DNA of 64,000 nucleotides from CAVSUZ01 sp963791885 (GTDB taxonomy: Bacteria > Pseudomonadota > Alphaproteobacteria > Acetobacterales > Acetobacteraceae), in assembly GCA_963791885.1 (NCBI GenBank), contig CAWBUL010000004.1, positions 1,726,253 to 1,790,252 of the forward strand. The letters run 5' to 3'. Positions 55,765 through 64,000 of the stretch are shown piece after piece. The number at the start of each line of letters is the position of its first letter. The first letter of the stretch is position 1. The position numbers were made by a program, and so were the translations under genes. Below the pieces are notes generated by a model. That model did no database searches. It was not told where the DNA came from and saw only the letters and a program-made list of their open reading frames with translations.

Positions 55765-57245
55765 CGGCCGATCTCCTCCAGATTCACGCCGGTCGTTTCG
55801 ATGCGGTACATCCAGGTGACGATAGCGCCGAGGACCGAGGTGACGACCAGTCCGTAGAGCAGCGCCCTCGTGCCGATGGAGACGAGCAGGATCGGAAAGA
55901 GGAAGGCGGTCAGAACGGCGCCGATCTTGGCGAAGGCGGCGGCGAAACCGGCACCCATGCCGCGAACCTCGGTGGGGAAGACCTCACCGGCGAGCAGATA
56001 GGTCTGGGCGTTGGGGCCGATATTGGTCATGAAGTTGAACAGCATAAAGCCGGCGAAGATGAACGCGATTTGCATCCCGCCGGTGAAGTCGATGGAGAAG
56101 GAGGCAATGAGCAGGCCGATCGCGCAACCGATGAAGCCGAAGATCTGCAGTTTGATGCGGCCTACGCTATCGGCGAGAATGACAGCGAAGACGATACCGA
56201 CGATCAGCAGGATGTCGATGAGGGCGGCGCCCTTTGCGGCCAGGATGTCGTCGTTGATCAGATCCGACAGGCTGCGCACATGATCGGACGCGCCGCCGAT
56301 GGCCGCAGCGAGGATCACGGGCGTAAAGATGCCGATGCCGTAGGTGCCGAGGTCCTGGATGAACCACGGGACCGAGGCGAAGATCGTGGCGCGGCGGTTG
56401 CGATTGTTGAACAGGGACAGGAAGGACGGCTTGCGGCTCTGGGATTCAGCCGGGGTGTTGTGGCGAAGCAGGCGAACCTCTGCGGGATAGACGGGTTCGC
56501 GGGCAAGCAGACGGCTGACGGAATGCTCGGCACGGTCATGATGGCCGCGGACGGAGAGCCAACTCGCGCTTTCGACAATGAAGAAGCGGCCGACGGTGAC
56601 GGCAATCGCGGGGATCAGGGCGGTCGCGTACATCCAGCGCCAGGCATCGAGCGTCGGGTGGAGGACCAGGACCAAGTAACCGATGGCGGTGCCGCCGAGC
56701 GCGCCGAGGGCCTGGAAGCCGAAGGCGCCGAGGACAAGACGGCCCCGGGTGGTGCTGGGGATGTTTTCCGAGATGATCATGTGGGCGGTCGGGTAGTCGC
56801 AGCCGAGGGCCAAACCGAGGCCGAACAGGCAGATCGCGAGGGAGAGGAAGTCGTTACACAGAATGAGAAGGGCGAGGAAGGCGCAGAAGATGATCATCTC
56901 GGCGATGAACATGCGCTTGCGGCCGAAATGGTCGGACATGCCGCCGAGAAGCAGAGCACCGAACAGGATCCCGGCGAGGCTCGCCGCGCTGATGATGCCT
57001 TTCTCTCCCGCGAGAATGTGGAACTCGCGGGCCACGAGCGGGAGTGCCACGCCGGTCATGAACACGACAAATCCCTCGAAGAACTTGCCCGCCGCGGCCA
57101 GTGCCCAGATGCGCTTTTGCATGCCGGTCATGGGCGTAGACGTCAGGTGGGTGCCGTCCGACCAGCGCGGAAGCTCGTCGATGTATTCCTGCACCGAACG
57201 CGAATAGATCTCCGTAGGCCGCGTGGCCTGCAGCGTGTCTGCCAT
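55761..57245 (-). CDS. MFS transporter, Pho84/PHS-like (phosphate:H+ symporter family)
   Basis: The 494-residue protein has twelve helices with an extended N-terminus. Motif A appears as GGMSDHFGRKRMFIAEMIIF. The helix-4 segment LGLALGCDYPTAHMIISENI, with DYP and TRGRLVLGAFGFQALGALGG after it, matches the GDYPLSxxIxSE signature of Pho84-type phosphate symporters. Coupling to pstS supports phosphate as substrate, though organophosphate or sugar porters share the fold. ATG 57245 follows GGGGGAGC; a longer frame to 57386 lacks support. It is divergent from the HerA-like gene. Confidence 0.82.
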   Translation of the reverse strand: MADTLQATRPTEIYSRSVQEYIDELPRWSDGTHLTSTPMTGMQKRIWALAAAGKFFEGFVVFMTGVALPLVAREFHILAGEKGIISAASLAGILFGALLLGGMSDHFGRKRMFIAEMIIFCAFLALLILCNDFLSLAICLFGLGLALGCDYPTAHMIISENIPSTTRGRLVLGAFGFQALGALGGTAIGYLVLVLHPTLDAWRWMYATALIPAIAVTVGRFFIVESASWLSVRGHHDRAEHSVSRLLAREPVYPAEVRLLRHNTPAESQSRKPSFLSLFNNRNRRATIFASVPWFIQDLGTYGIGIFTPVILAAAIGGASDHVRSLSDLINDDILAAKGAALIDILLIVGIVFAVILADSVGRIKLQIFGFIGCAIGLLIASFSIDFTGGMQIAFIFAGFMLFNFMTNIGPNAQTYLLAGEVFPTEVRGMGAGFAAAFAKIGAVLTAFLFPILLVSIGTRALLYGLVVTSVLGAIVTWMYRIETTGVNLEEIGR

Positions 57246-57415
57246 GAACAGCAGCTCCCCCGTTTGAGCTAGGCGGGAGAGTGCCAGGGGAACCTTGCAA
57301 TAGTGTGATAGTTTCATGACACCCGAGCTCAAACCACCGCTCCCGGGGTCGGCGTTGGTCGGCGAGGACGACAGCCGGCGGGGCAATTGAGTCCGAAATG
57401 TTGTAGACGAGGGAA

Positions 57416-59026
57416 ATGAGCGATCCAGCCTCCATCCTGGTCGGCAAGGGCGATGGCCCGGTCCGGCTTGTTCTGCCGTTAGCGAACCGCCATGGGCTGA
57501 TCGCGGGCGCGACGGGCACCGGCAAGACGGTCACGTTGCAGGTGCTGGCGGAGAACTTTTCGGCGCTCGGCGTGCCGGTGTTCTGTTCCGACATCAAGGG
57601 CGATCTGTCCGGCATCAGCCAGCCGGGCAAACCCAACCCGAAGCTGGAGCAGCGGGCGGCGGCCTTGGGCGAGTCGGATTATGCGTATCGCGGTGCGCCG
57701 GCGGTATTTTGGGACGTGTTCGGCCAGCAGGGTCATCCGGTGCGGGCGACCGTGGCGGAGATGGGTCCGTTGCTGTTGTCGCGCATGCTGGAGCTGAACG
57801 ACACGCAGGAAGGCGTCCTGAATGTCGCATTCAAGCTGGCGGATGATGAAGGGCTGTTGCTGCTGGACTACAAAGATCTGCGCGCGATCCTGGTCTATGT
57901 CGCGGGCCGAGCCGATGAGCTGGCGACTCACTACGGCAATGTCAGCAAGGCTTCGGTGGGAACCATCCAGCGCAAACTGCTGACATTAGAACAAGCGGGA
58001 GGCGAGCCGTTCTTTGGCGAGCCGGCGCTGGAGTTGGCGGATCTGATGCTGCTGACGCCGGATGGGCGTGGGGCGGTGAACGTGCTGGCGGCGGACAAGC
58101 TGATGGCCAGTCCCCGGCTATACGCCACGTTCATGCTGTGGCTGCTGTCGGCGCTGTACGAGGAACTGCCGGAAGTTGGCGATCTGGAGAAGCCGAAGCT
58201 CGTGTTCTTCTTCGATGAGGCGCATCTGCTGTTCAAGGATGCGCCCAAGCCGCTGATCGAGAAGATCGAGCAGGTGGTGCGGCTGATCCGGTCGAAAGGC
58301 GTAGGGGTTTATTTCATCACCCAGAACCCGGCGGATGTGCCGCCGACGGTCCTCGGGCAGCTCGGCAACCGGGTGCAGCACGCGCTGCGGGCATTCACGC
58401 CGGTGGAGCAGAAGGCGATCCGAGCGGCGGCGGAGACGTTCCGTGCGAACCCGAAGTTCAAGACGGAGGCAGTGATTACGGAACTCGCGGTGGGCGAGGC
58501 GCTGACTTCGATGCTGCAGGCGGGCGGTGTGCCGGGGATGGTGGAGCGGACGCTGATCTGCCCGCCGTGCAGCCGGATCGGGGCGATCACGCCGGAGGAG
58601 CGGCAGGCGGTGATGGCGCAGAGTCCGATCGGGCGGAAATACGAGACGCCGGTGGATCGGGAGTCGGCGTACGAACGGTTGCAGGGACGGGCGACGACAG
58701 TGCCGCAGGACTCCGTGCCGCGAGCGCCATCCTACCCGCGGGAATCGCCGTGGGGCGCGTCGGTTGGGCAGAACGATCCGTGGGGTCGAGGTGGCGCTGC
58801 GCCTGTGCCGTCACCGCCGCCCTTGCCGCCGGCGCGGCGTCCGGCTGCTTCGGTGGGCGGCGTGGTCGGCGGGTTGCTGGGTGAGTTATTCACCAGCAAC
58901 GGGCGGCGGCAGAGCGTCGGCGAGGCGATGGTGAAGTCGGCGGCGCGGAGCATCGGCAACCAGGTGGGTGGTCAGGTGGGACGCGCGGTGCTGCGGGGCA
59001 TGTTGGGATCGATTTTGAAGCGGTAA
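57416..59026 (+). CDS. HerA-like ATPase (DUF853 family)
   Basis: The 536-residue protein has Walker A (HGLIAGATGTGKTVTLQ, about residues 26-42) and Walker B (KLVFFFDEAHLLFKDAPKPL, about 263-282), with the sensor-like GVGVYFITQNPADVPPTVLG. The C-terminus is Pro/Gly-rich and ends in a glycine-zipper-like helix (GGVVGGLLGELF). DUF853 proteins are cytosolic FtsK/HerA-superfamily ATPases of unknown role in bacteria. No NurA-type nuclease is adjacent. Start ATG 57416 is preceded by GAGGGAA. Confidence 0.9.
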   Translation: MSDPASILVGKGDGPVRLVLPLANRHGLIAGATGTGKTVTLQVLAENFSALGVPVFCSDIKGDLSGISQPGKPNPKLEQRAAALGESDYAYRGAPAVFWDVFGQQGHPVRATVAEMGPLLLSRMLELNDTQEGVLNVAFKLADDEGLLLLDYKDLRAILVYVAGRADELATHYGNVSKASVGTIQRKLLTLEQAGGEPFFGEPALELADLMLLTPDGRGAVNVLAADKLMASPRLYATFMLWLLSALYEELPEVGDLEKPKLVFFFDEAHLLFKDAPKPLIEKIEQVVRLIRSKGVGVYFITQNPADVPPTVLGQLGNRVQHALRAFTPVEQKAIRAAAETFRANPKFKTEAVITELAVGEALTSMLQAGGVPGMVERTLICPPCSRIGAITPEERQAVMAQSPIGRKYETPVDRESAYERLQGRATTVPQDSVPRAPSYPRESPWGASVGQNDPWGRGGAAPVPSPPPLPPARRPAASVGGVVGGLLGELFTSNGRRQSVGEAMVKSAARSIGNQVGGQVGRAVLRGMLGSILKR

Positions 59027-59058
59027 GAGGCGCGAACCGCTGCTCGCGCGATCTCGCT

Positions 59059-59877
59059 CTACGACCCTCCCGTATCCCATCCAATCCAATCGCAAAACGC
59101 CTTTCCCATCACCTGCTCAAGGTCGGCACCGTTCAGCCAGGGCAATTCTTCGGTGAATAGCGTTACGCACTGACGCCACGTGCAATGCATGCGGGTGATA
59201 TCGGTGCCCCAGAACATGCGCCGCGGTCCGAATGCATCGAACACACGATACAAGGCGTCGTGGATGCTGCGGAATGGGTATGGATCGAGCGCATATCCGG
59301 CCTGGCCGGTCGCCTTCACCGCTATGTTCGGATGCCGCGCCAACGGCAGCAACTGCAACAGGGTGCGATAGGCCTCGTCCGCCCCGCGTGCCGCGCGCAG
59401 TGCTCCCATATGATCGATACTGAGCCGCAATCCGGGGTGCCGTTCAGCGATTTCCCCGACGCGCGGCAGGAAGTTGGTTGCCTGGAGAGAGACGGGAATG
59501 TCCAGCCGTTCGGCCGCCGGCCACAGCCAGTCCAGCGTGCCGTCGGTTGGCCAGGACTCCGACCTCGGATCGGTGAAGTAGAATCGCAATCCCTTCATGC
59601 CGGGCCGGCTTTTCCAGGTTTCGATCGCGGCGCGCTCGTCCGGCTGGTCGAGATAGAACCAGCCCATGATGGCGAACCGATCGGGATGGGCGCGCGCCGC
59701 TTCCACCGCCAGTTCATTGGAATCCGGATCCCACATCACCGGATGGATGACCGCCCGATCGACACCGGCTTCATCCATGCCCGCCAGAGCTTCGTCCATC
59801 AGAAATGGGGTCTGGCGATGATGGGCGGATGGTTTGCCTTTGGCCCAGTGATGGATCTGAGCGTCAACAATCATCAT
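59059..59877 (-). CDS. amidohydrolase family 2 protein
   Basis: The 272-residue protein starts MIVDAQIHHW, the N-terminal metal motif of PF04909 TIM-barrel hydrolases. FAIMGWFYLDQP, LRLSIDHMGALRA and RMFWGTDITRMHCTWRQCVT supply later metal and catalytic positions (His and Asp). Relatives include lactonases and decarboxylases. It is the last gene of a five-gene catabolic run, 15 bp after the Ldh2 dehydrogenase. Confidence 0.85.
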   Translation of the reverse strand: MMIVDAQIHHWAKGKPSAHHRQTPFLMDEALAGMDEAGVDRAVIHPVMWDPDSNELAVEAARAHPDRFAIMGWFYLDQPDERAAIETWKSRPGMKGLRFYFTDPRSESWPTDGTLDWLWPAAERLDIPVSLQATNFLPRVGEIAERHPGLRLSIDHMGALRAARGADEAYRTLLQLLPLARHPNIAVKATGQAGYALDPYPFRSIHDALYRVFDAFGPRRMFWGTDITRMHCTWRQCVTLFTEELPWLNGADLEQVMGKAFCDWIGWDTGGS

Positions 59878-59892
59878 GGCAGCAGGCCTTTC

Positions 59893-60936
59893 TTATCCGC
59901 CGTGATCGAGATGTCCCTGAGCAAGACGTCCCAATGCATCGTAGATCTTCCGGTCGATCTCGATCCCTTCGCGCACCAAGCGCGCGCGTGTCCGACATCC
60001 GCGTTCTCCCGGGATGCGAATCTCGGTCACGCCGGATTGGCGCGGCGTGGCCTTGATCGTGTCGATCCGTCGGCTCACTTCGCGCCGATAGTCGGCAAGG
60101 GGCAGAAACAGGTCTGGCTTGAAGGCGATGAACATATATCCGCTCACCGAGTTTGCTGAACGCATCGCGGCAGTCAGGGCGCCGAGAGCGTCCATCGCCA
60201 GGGCAAGGCCGAATCCCTTGTAACCACCCTCGGGCCCGCCGAAGGGAAGCAGCACACCATCCTGGGCAACGCGGGCGTCTGTCGTTGGGCGGCCGTCCGC
60301 ATCGAGTGCGACGCCTTCGGGGATCGGCGTGCCGAGACGAGCCCGGAACTGCAGGTCGGTCCCCATGAAGGCCGAGGTCCCCATGTCGATGACGAGCGGA
60401 TCGCCCTCGGTCGGAAATCCAAACGCGATCGGGTTCGTGCCGAGCGCTGGGCGTGCACCACCAAAAGGGGCAACCATGGCCGACGATGAGACGGTGTGGA
60501 TCGCAACCAAGCCGGCATGGGCGATCATCTCACAATAATAGGCGCTGCGTCCCGTCATCCAGGTGTTGGCGAGGCAGACGATGGCCAGGCCATGCGCGTT
60601 CGCGCGCCGGATCGCCGCCTCGGTGGCGCGAAAGGCGGCGACCATTCCCGTGTTGTTGCCGCCGTCGAGCATGGCGGTCGGTCCCGTCTCTCGCACCACG
60701 GTGACGGGTCGCCGCGGTAGCCGGAAATCGGGCGAGTCGACGACGTTCAGAAGCTTCGGCAGGCCGGAATACTCATAGCCGCAGAGTGCTGCGTCCAGCA
60801 CATGATCCGTCAAGATGCGCGCATCGTCTTCGTTGTAGCCGGCACCGCGCATTGCTGCCTCACCGAGCGACCGCGCATCGGCGACCGTCAGTCGAATGCG
60901 GCCCTTGTTGGTGTTGTCGGCCATCGATCCTGCCAT
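59893..60936 (-). CDS. malate/L-lactate dehydrogenase-family (Ldh2) oxidoreductase
   Basis: About 347 residues of the Ldh_2/YbiC fold: TVADARSLGEAAMRGAGYNE, DHVLDAALCGYEYSGLPKLL, TVSSSAMVAPFGGARPALGT with the NAD-binding NPIAFGFP, and LPFGGPEGGYKGFGLALAMD. These NAD(P) enzymes oxidise 2-hydroxy acids, ureidoglycolate or reduce delta-1-piperideine-2-carboxylate. The start may be 60936 or 60924; both precede the conserved region. It follows the aminotransferase-like gene by 100 bp on the same strand. Confidence 0.87.
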   Translation of the reverse strand: MAGSMADNTNKGRIRLTVADARSLGEAAMRGAGYNEDDARILTDHVLDAALCGYEYSGLPKLLNVVDSPDFRLPRRPVTVVRETGPTAMLDGGNNTGMVAAFRATEAAIRRANAHGLAIVCLANTWMTGRSAYYCEMIAHAGLVAIHTVSSSAMVAPFGGARPALGTNPIAFGFPTEGDPLVIDMGTSAFMGTDLQFRARLGTPIPEGVALDADGRPTTDARVAQDGVLLPFGGPEGGYKGFGLALAMDALGALTAAMRSANSVSGYMFIAFKPDLFLPLADYRREVSRRIDTIKATPRQSGVTEIRIPGERGCRTRARLVREGIEIDRKIYDALGRLAQGHLDHGG

Positions 60937-61036
60937 CGCCGTGTCACCGAGATCATACGACAGGCTATCGGCCAGACAATGCGGTGCCGATGCTGCGCGT
61001 TGCCGGATTGAGTCGACGTGGCGAAGCGGTCGATCG

Positions 61037-62359
61037 TCACGCGATTTTCGAGCGAGCGATCTGATCGAGGCTTTCGCGCAGTGCTTCGTCGAGGATGGCG
61101 GTCGCGCGATCAATTTCATCGTGTGACACGGTGAGCGGCGGGGCGATGCGCCAGACGGAGCCGCGTTCGGGCCGCCTGCGGATGTTCATGCTGAGGCCCT
61201 TCTCGAAGCATTTCTCCGTCGTCAGCGCGCCAAGCTGGTGCGCCGGCGTTTTCGTAGCGCGGTCCTGGACCAACTCCACGCCGAGCAGGAGGCCGAGGCC
61301 ACGGACGTCGCCGATAACCTCGTGGCGTTGCTGGAGGTCGAGTAGGCGGGCGCGAAGATAGGCGCCCATTTCCGCGGCGCGGGCGACGAGGTGTTCGCGT
61401 TCGATAACATCGAGGACCGCGAGACCGACCTCGGCGAGCAGCGGATCGGATACGTGACTGGTGTAGTAGGTGAAGTGGCGTTCGTGCAGTACGTTCTCGA
61501 TAGCGGCGGTGGTCGAGACTGCGGCGAGCGGCAGGCCGCCGCCGAGCGTCTTCGACATCGTCATGATGTCGGGGACGACGCCGAAATGCTCCGACCCTGT
61601 ACGCTTGCCGATGCGGCCGAATGCCGTTTGCGCCTCATCGAAGATCAGCAGCATGCCGCGTTCGTCGGCCGCGCTGCGAAGCGCCTGCATGAACGCGCGG
61701 GGCGGCACGAGCACGCCGCCGGCGCTGATGACGGGCTCGACCACGATGGCGGCGCCGCGCCCCGCGGACTGCATGTCGAACATCTTCAGCGCGAGATCGA
61801 GATTGGCGAGCGCGGCTGCCTCTTCGGTGTCGGCTTGGATGTAGGGGCGATATGCGTTGGGTTCGGGGATGACGAAGATGCCGGGCGCCGGCACGCCGTA
61901 ATGCTTGCGGTCACTGGCCATGGAAACGGCGCTGGCGCCGCCGGTGATACCGTGCCAGGAGCCACCAAGGACGAGAACCTCGTAGCCATCCGTGTACATC
62001 TTGGCCATGCGGAGCGCGACCTCGGTGGCCTCGGAGCCGGTGTTGATGAAGATGGTTCTGGTGAGGTTCCCGGGCAGCCAGTCCTGCGCGAGGGTTTGCG
62101 CGAGTTCGGCGACTACCTCTGGGATCATGCCGCTGAAAAAGTGGAACGCTTTCTCTCCGGCACGGTGAACGGCTGCGACGATCGCCGGGTGGTTATGACC
62201 GATGGTGGCGCACATCTGGCCGGAGGTAAAATCGAGATATTCTCGGCCGTTGCTGTCCTTGACGATGGTGCCCTTGGCGGAGCGGAACAAGGTAGGGAAC
62301 GCGTCGCCGCCATAGCGAACGAGGAATTCTTTCGATGCGTCGTACAACGCCTGATCCAT
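61037..62359 (-). CDS. class III aminotransferase, 2,2-dialkylglycine-decarboxylase-like
   Basis: The 440-residue PLP enzyme has INTGSEATEVALRMAKMYTD, GSWHGITGGASAVSMA, LLIFDEAQTAFGRIGKRTG (PLP-ring Asp) and the lysine in MSKTLGGGLPLAA. YYTSHVSDPLLAEVGLAVLD closely resembles 2,2-dialkylglycine decarboxylase, which decarboxylates and transaminates dialkyl amino acids. Ordinary omega-aminotransferases are the alternative. It lies 50 bp after the SDR gene and leads the Ldh2-amidohydrolase pair. Confidence 0.88.
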   Translation of the reverse strand: MDQALYDASKEFLVRYGGDAFPTLFRSAKGTIVKDSNGREYLDFTSGQMCATIGHNHPAIVAAVHRAGEKAFHFFSGMIPEVVAELAQTLAQDWLPGNLTRTIFINTGSEATEVALRMAKMYTDGYEVLVLGGSWHGITGGASAVSMASDRKHYGVPAPGIFVIPEPNAYRPYIQADTEEAAALANLDLALKMFDMQSAGRGAAIVVEPVISAGGVLVPPRAFMQALRSAADERGMLLIFDEAQTAFGRIGKRTGSEHFGVVPDIMTMSKTLGGGLPLAAVSTTAAIENVLHERHFTYYTSHVSDPLLAEVGLAVLDVIEREHLVARAAEMGAYLRARLLDLQQRHEVIGDVRGLGLLLGVELVQDRATKTPAHQLGALTTEKCFEKGLSMNIRRRPERGSVWRIAPPLTVSHDEIDRATAILDEALRESLDQIARSKIA

Positions 62360-62409
62360 CGTGGCTCCCCCTGGCGGAGGGCCACGATTATCAGGCTTCG
62401 TTTCGCGTG

Positions 62410-63153
62410 TCAGGCGTTGGTGCCGCCATCCACCGTCAGGCTGGTGCCGGTGATGTAGGACGCATCAGGACCGGCGACGAAGGCAACCATCGCCGCGATG
62501 TCGTCCACGCTGCCGTAGCGTTTGAGCGCGGTGTTGGCGATCTGGGGAGCGGCCCAGTCACTGGCAGCTGGATTGAGTTCCGTGTCGATCGGGCCCGGCT
62601 GGATGTTGTTGACGGTGATGCCACGCTCACCGACTTCGCGGGCCAGGCCCTGGACGAATATCTTGATCGCGCCTTTCGTGGCCGCGTAGGGGACGAGGCC
62701 GGGGGTCATCATGCGCTCGCCGACGCAGGAGCCGATGGTGATGATCCGGCCGCCGCTCTTGAGATGCTTCAGCGCCGCGTGGGTGGCGTAGAAAGTACCG
62801 CGGATATTGATGTCGATGACGCGATCCATCTCTTCGATGGTGGTGTCCTCGAACGGCTTCGGAATGGCGGTGCCTGCGTTGTTCACCAGGATGTCGAGCC
62901 GGCCGAACGTAGCAACGGTCTTGTCGACCGCGGCTTGCGCGGCTTTGGGATCGGTGGCCTCGGCCAGGATGGCGACGGCTTTACCGCCGTTGCGTTCGAT
63001 TGCTTGCACCACGGAGGCGGCCGCGTCTGCGCCTTTCGTGTAGGTGATGGCGACGGCCGCACCGTCGCCGGCCAGGCGCCTGGCGATACCCGCACCGATG
63101 CCGCGCGAACCGCCCGTTACGAGTGCAACCTTGCCTTCGAGAGCCTTTGTCAT
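62410..63153 (-). CDS. short-chain dehydrogenase/reductase (SDR)
   Basis: The 247-residue enzyme is a complete classical SDR: cofactor loop VALVTGGSRGIGAGIAR, NNAG at about 88, catalytic Ser (ITIGSC), YAATKGAIK with Tyr and Lys, PGPIDTELNP, and the C-terminal ITGTSLTVDGGTNA. The basic residue after the glycine loop suggests NADP. Substrate unknown. ATG 63153 is at the usual distance from the glycine loop. Confidence 0.92.
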   Translation of the reverse strand: MTKALEGKVALVTGGSRGIGAGIARRLAGDGAAVAITYTKGADAAASVVQAIERNGGKAVAILAEATDPKAAQAAVDKTVATFGRLDILVNNAGTAIPKPFEDTTIEEMDRVIDINIRGTFYATHAALKHLKSGGRIITIGSCVGERMMTPGLVPYAATKGAIKIFVQGLAREVGERGITVNNIQPGPIDTELNPAASDWAAPQIANTALKRYGSVDDIAAMVAFVAGPDASYITGTSLTVDGGTNA

Positions 63154-63219
63154 TGCTGTTCCTCTTCGTTTGAGAGCGGATTCACGCGCTCCGACATATC
63201 CGCCTCGCGCGATCCTGCT

Positions 63220-63843
63220 CTAGAGTTTCGAGCCGCCATCGACCCGGAGTGTATCGCCGGAGACGGTGGCGACCACGCCCGGCGCAACGGCGTTCACACG
63301 AATGCCTTTCGGACCGAGGACGAGGGCGAGGTGTTTTACCAGCGTGTCGATCGCGCCTTTTGTGGCGGCATAGGCGCTGAGCGTGCCGACCGCGGCGTGG
63401 GCGGCCAAAGACGAGGTGAACACGACGCTGGAGCCCTGCTGTAAGGTCGGCAGGAGTTGCTGCAGGAGGAAGTAGGGCGCGCGGACATTGACGGCGAAAA
63501 GCGCATCGAAATCCTCCAGCGCGGTATCCTTGATCGTTGCGGCTTTCGACACGCCGGCATTGGCGACGAGAAAGTCGAGGCGGTCACCGACGATGGCGCG
63601 AACCTTCGCGGCAAGATCGTGCGGGCCACGAGGTTGGGACAGATCGGCGGCGATCATCTCGGCGCGGCCGCCGGATGCACAGATCTGATTCACGACCTCC
63701 TGCGCTTCAGACTCGGCGCGGCCGTAATGCACGATCACCTGCGTGCCAAGTTTGGCAAGAGCGAGGGCGGTGGCGCGACCGATGCCGCGGGACGCGCCTG
63801 TGACGAGTGCGGTTTTGCCGGAGAGGGTTTGCACGGTCTGCAT
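63220..63843 (-). CDS. SDR-family oxidoreductase with internal C-terminal deletion
   Basis: Glycine loop TALVTGASRGIGRATALALA, catalytic SSLAA, YAATKGAID and RVNAVAPGVVAT are all present. The text then jumps straight to VSGDTLRVDGGSKL, the normal C-terminus, so roughly 35 residues that cover the substrate (helix F/G) are missing in frame; length is 207 instead of about 245. Cofactor binding should persist but the substrate pocket is probably lost. ATG 63843 is fixed by the usual N-terminal distance. It is 66 bp upstream of the second SDR. Confidence 0.85.
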   Translation of the reverse strand: MQTVQTLSGKTALVTGASRGIGRATALALAKLGTQVIVHYGRAESEAQEVVNQICASGGRAEMIAADLSQPRGPHDLAAKVRAIVGDRLDFLVANAGVSKAATIKDTALEDFDALFAVNVRAPYFLLQQLLPTLQQGSSVVFTSSLAAHAAVGTLSAYAATKGAIDTLVKHLALVLGPKGIRVNAVAPGVVATVSGDTLRVDGGSKL

Positions 63844-64000
63844 CCTTGGTTTGAGCAGACGCGCAATTAGGGAAACTCTGATCAACCCCGCCATCTGCGC
63901 CGCCCGGTCGTGGTGGTGGCGAAGACGGAGAAATCTGGATGCGACCTGAGGCCGGAATTCGGCGTTCGCGGGCCGGTTCGGCCGGTCTGCCGGATCGTCG

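Noticed and set aside
1..64000. tRNA, rRNA or phage integration sites
   Set aside because: Reading by eye found no cloverleaf-like sequence with a T-loop motif in proper context, no rRNA sequence, and no integrase gene. A covariance-model scan would be needed to exclude a tRNA.

Overview
The window is GC-rich, gene-dense DNA from an alphaproteobacterium, most likely Rhodospirillales and probably Acetobacteraceae. The evidence is the gene content: a long beta-repeat protein ending in a Hint domain, ppiD next to trpE, a cytoplasmic SoeABC-type molybdoenzyme, a divergent PEP carboxylase, and frequent GTG/TTG starts with ATGA stop/start overlaps. This placement is inference. No rRNA, tRNA, CRISPR array or phage module was recognised.

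Layout. 0.1-5.2 kb: a periplasmic cyclohexadienyl dehydratase (pheC-like) with a LysR regulator, divergent from phosphonoacetate hydrolase (phnA); then a HAD dehalogenase and a DAO-type oxidoreductase. 5.6-9.7 kb: a 166-bp direct repeat (the 3' end of a DUF1194 gene) brackets a broken TPR-sulfotransferase and a broken PEP-CTERM gene. 9.7-11.7 kb: an intact class III CoA-transferase and a crotonase. 11.7-20.7 kb: an AraC regulator and a heavily indel-ridden MFS gene, then a six-gene translationally coupled operon (sugar ABC importer, LVIVD-repeat protein, GntR regulator, amidohydrolase) in which every gene carries a frameshift or nonsense change. 20.7-28.4 kb: a degenerate PEP carboxylase homologue, a broken cupin, a family-5 solute-binding protein, a GT9 glycosyltransferase, an O-antigen ligase and a small lipoprotein. 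28.5-36.2 kb: an AbgB-like hydrolase, a 919-residue GNAT-plus-membrane protein of unknown function, trpE and ppiD. 36.3-43.4 kb: the Hint-domain beta-repeat protein, ahcY with a palindromic operator, a ROK kinase, and an overlapping TusA-like/HDAC-like pair. 43.4-47.9 kb: soeCBA. 48.07-50.07 kb: two insertion sequences, an IS5-family element and an IS481-family element inserted exactly at its right end. 50.1-64 kb: a MalEFG-type sugar importer, a DHA3 exporter, a PstS/Pho84-like MFS pair, a HerA-like ATPase, and a catabolic run (amidohydrolase, Ldh2 dehydrogenase, dialkylglycine-decarboxylase-like enzyme, two SDRs).

Two themes matter for use. First, broken frames are frequent between about 3.5 and 24 kb and rarer elsewhere (trpE, the Hint gene and malF-type permease also have one each). 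Many are one-base changes in short homopolymers, so base-calling error and recent decay cannot be separated from the sequence alone. Second, the best candidates for undescribed biology are the GNAT-membrane fusion, the PstS plus Pho84-like MFS pair, the PEP carboxylase homologue lacking catalytic residues, and the TusA-HDAC overlap.
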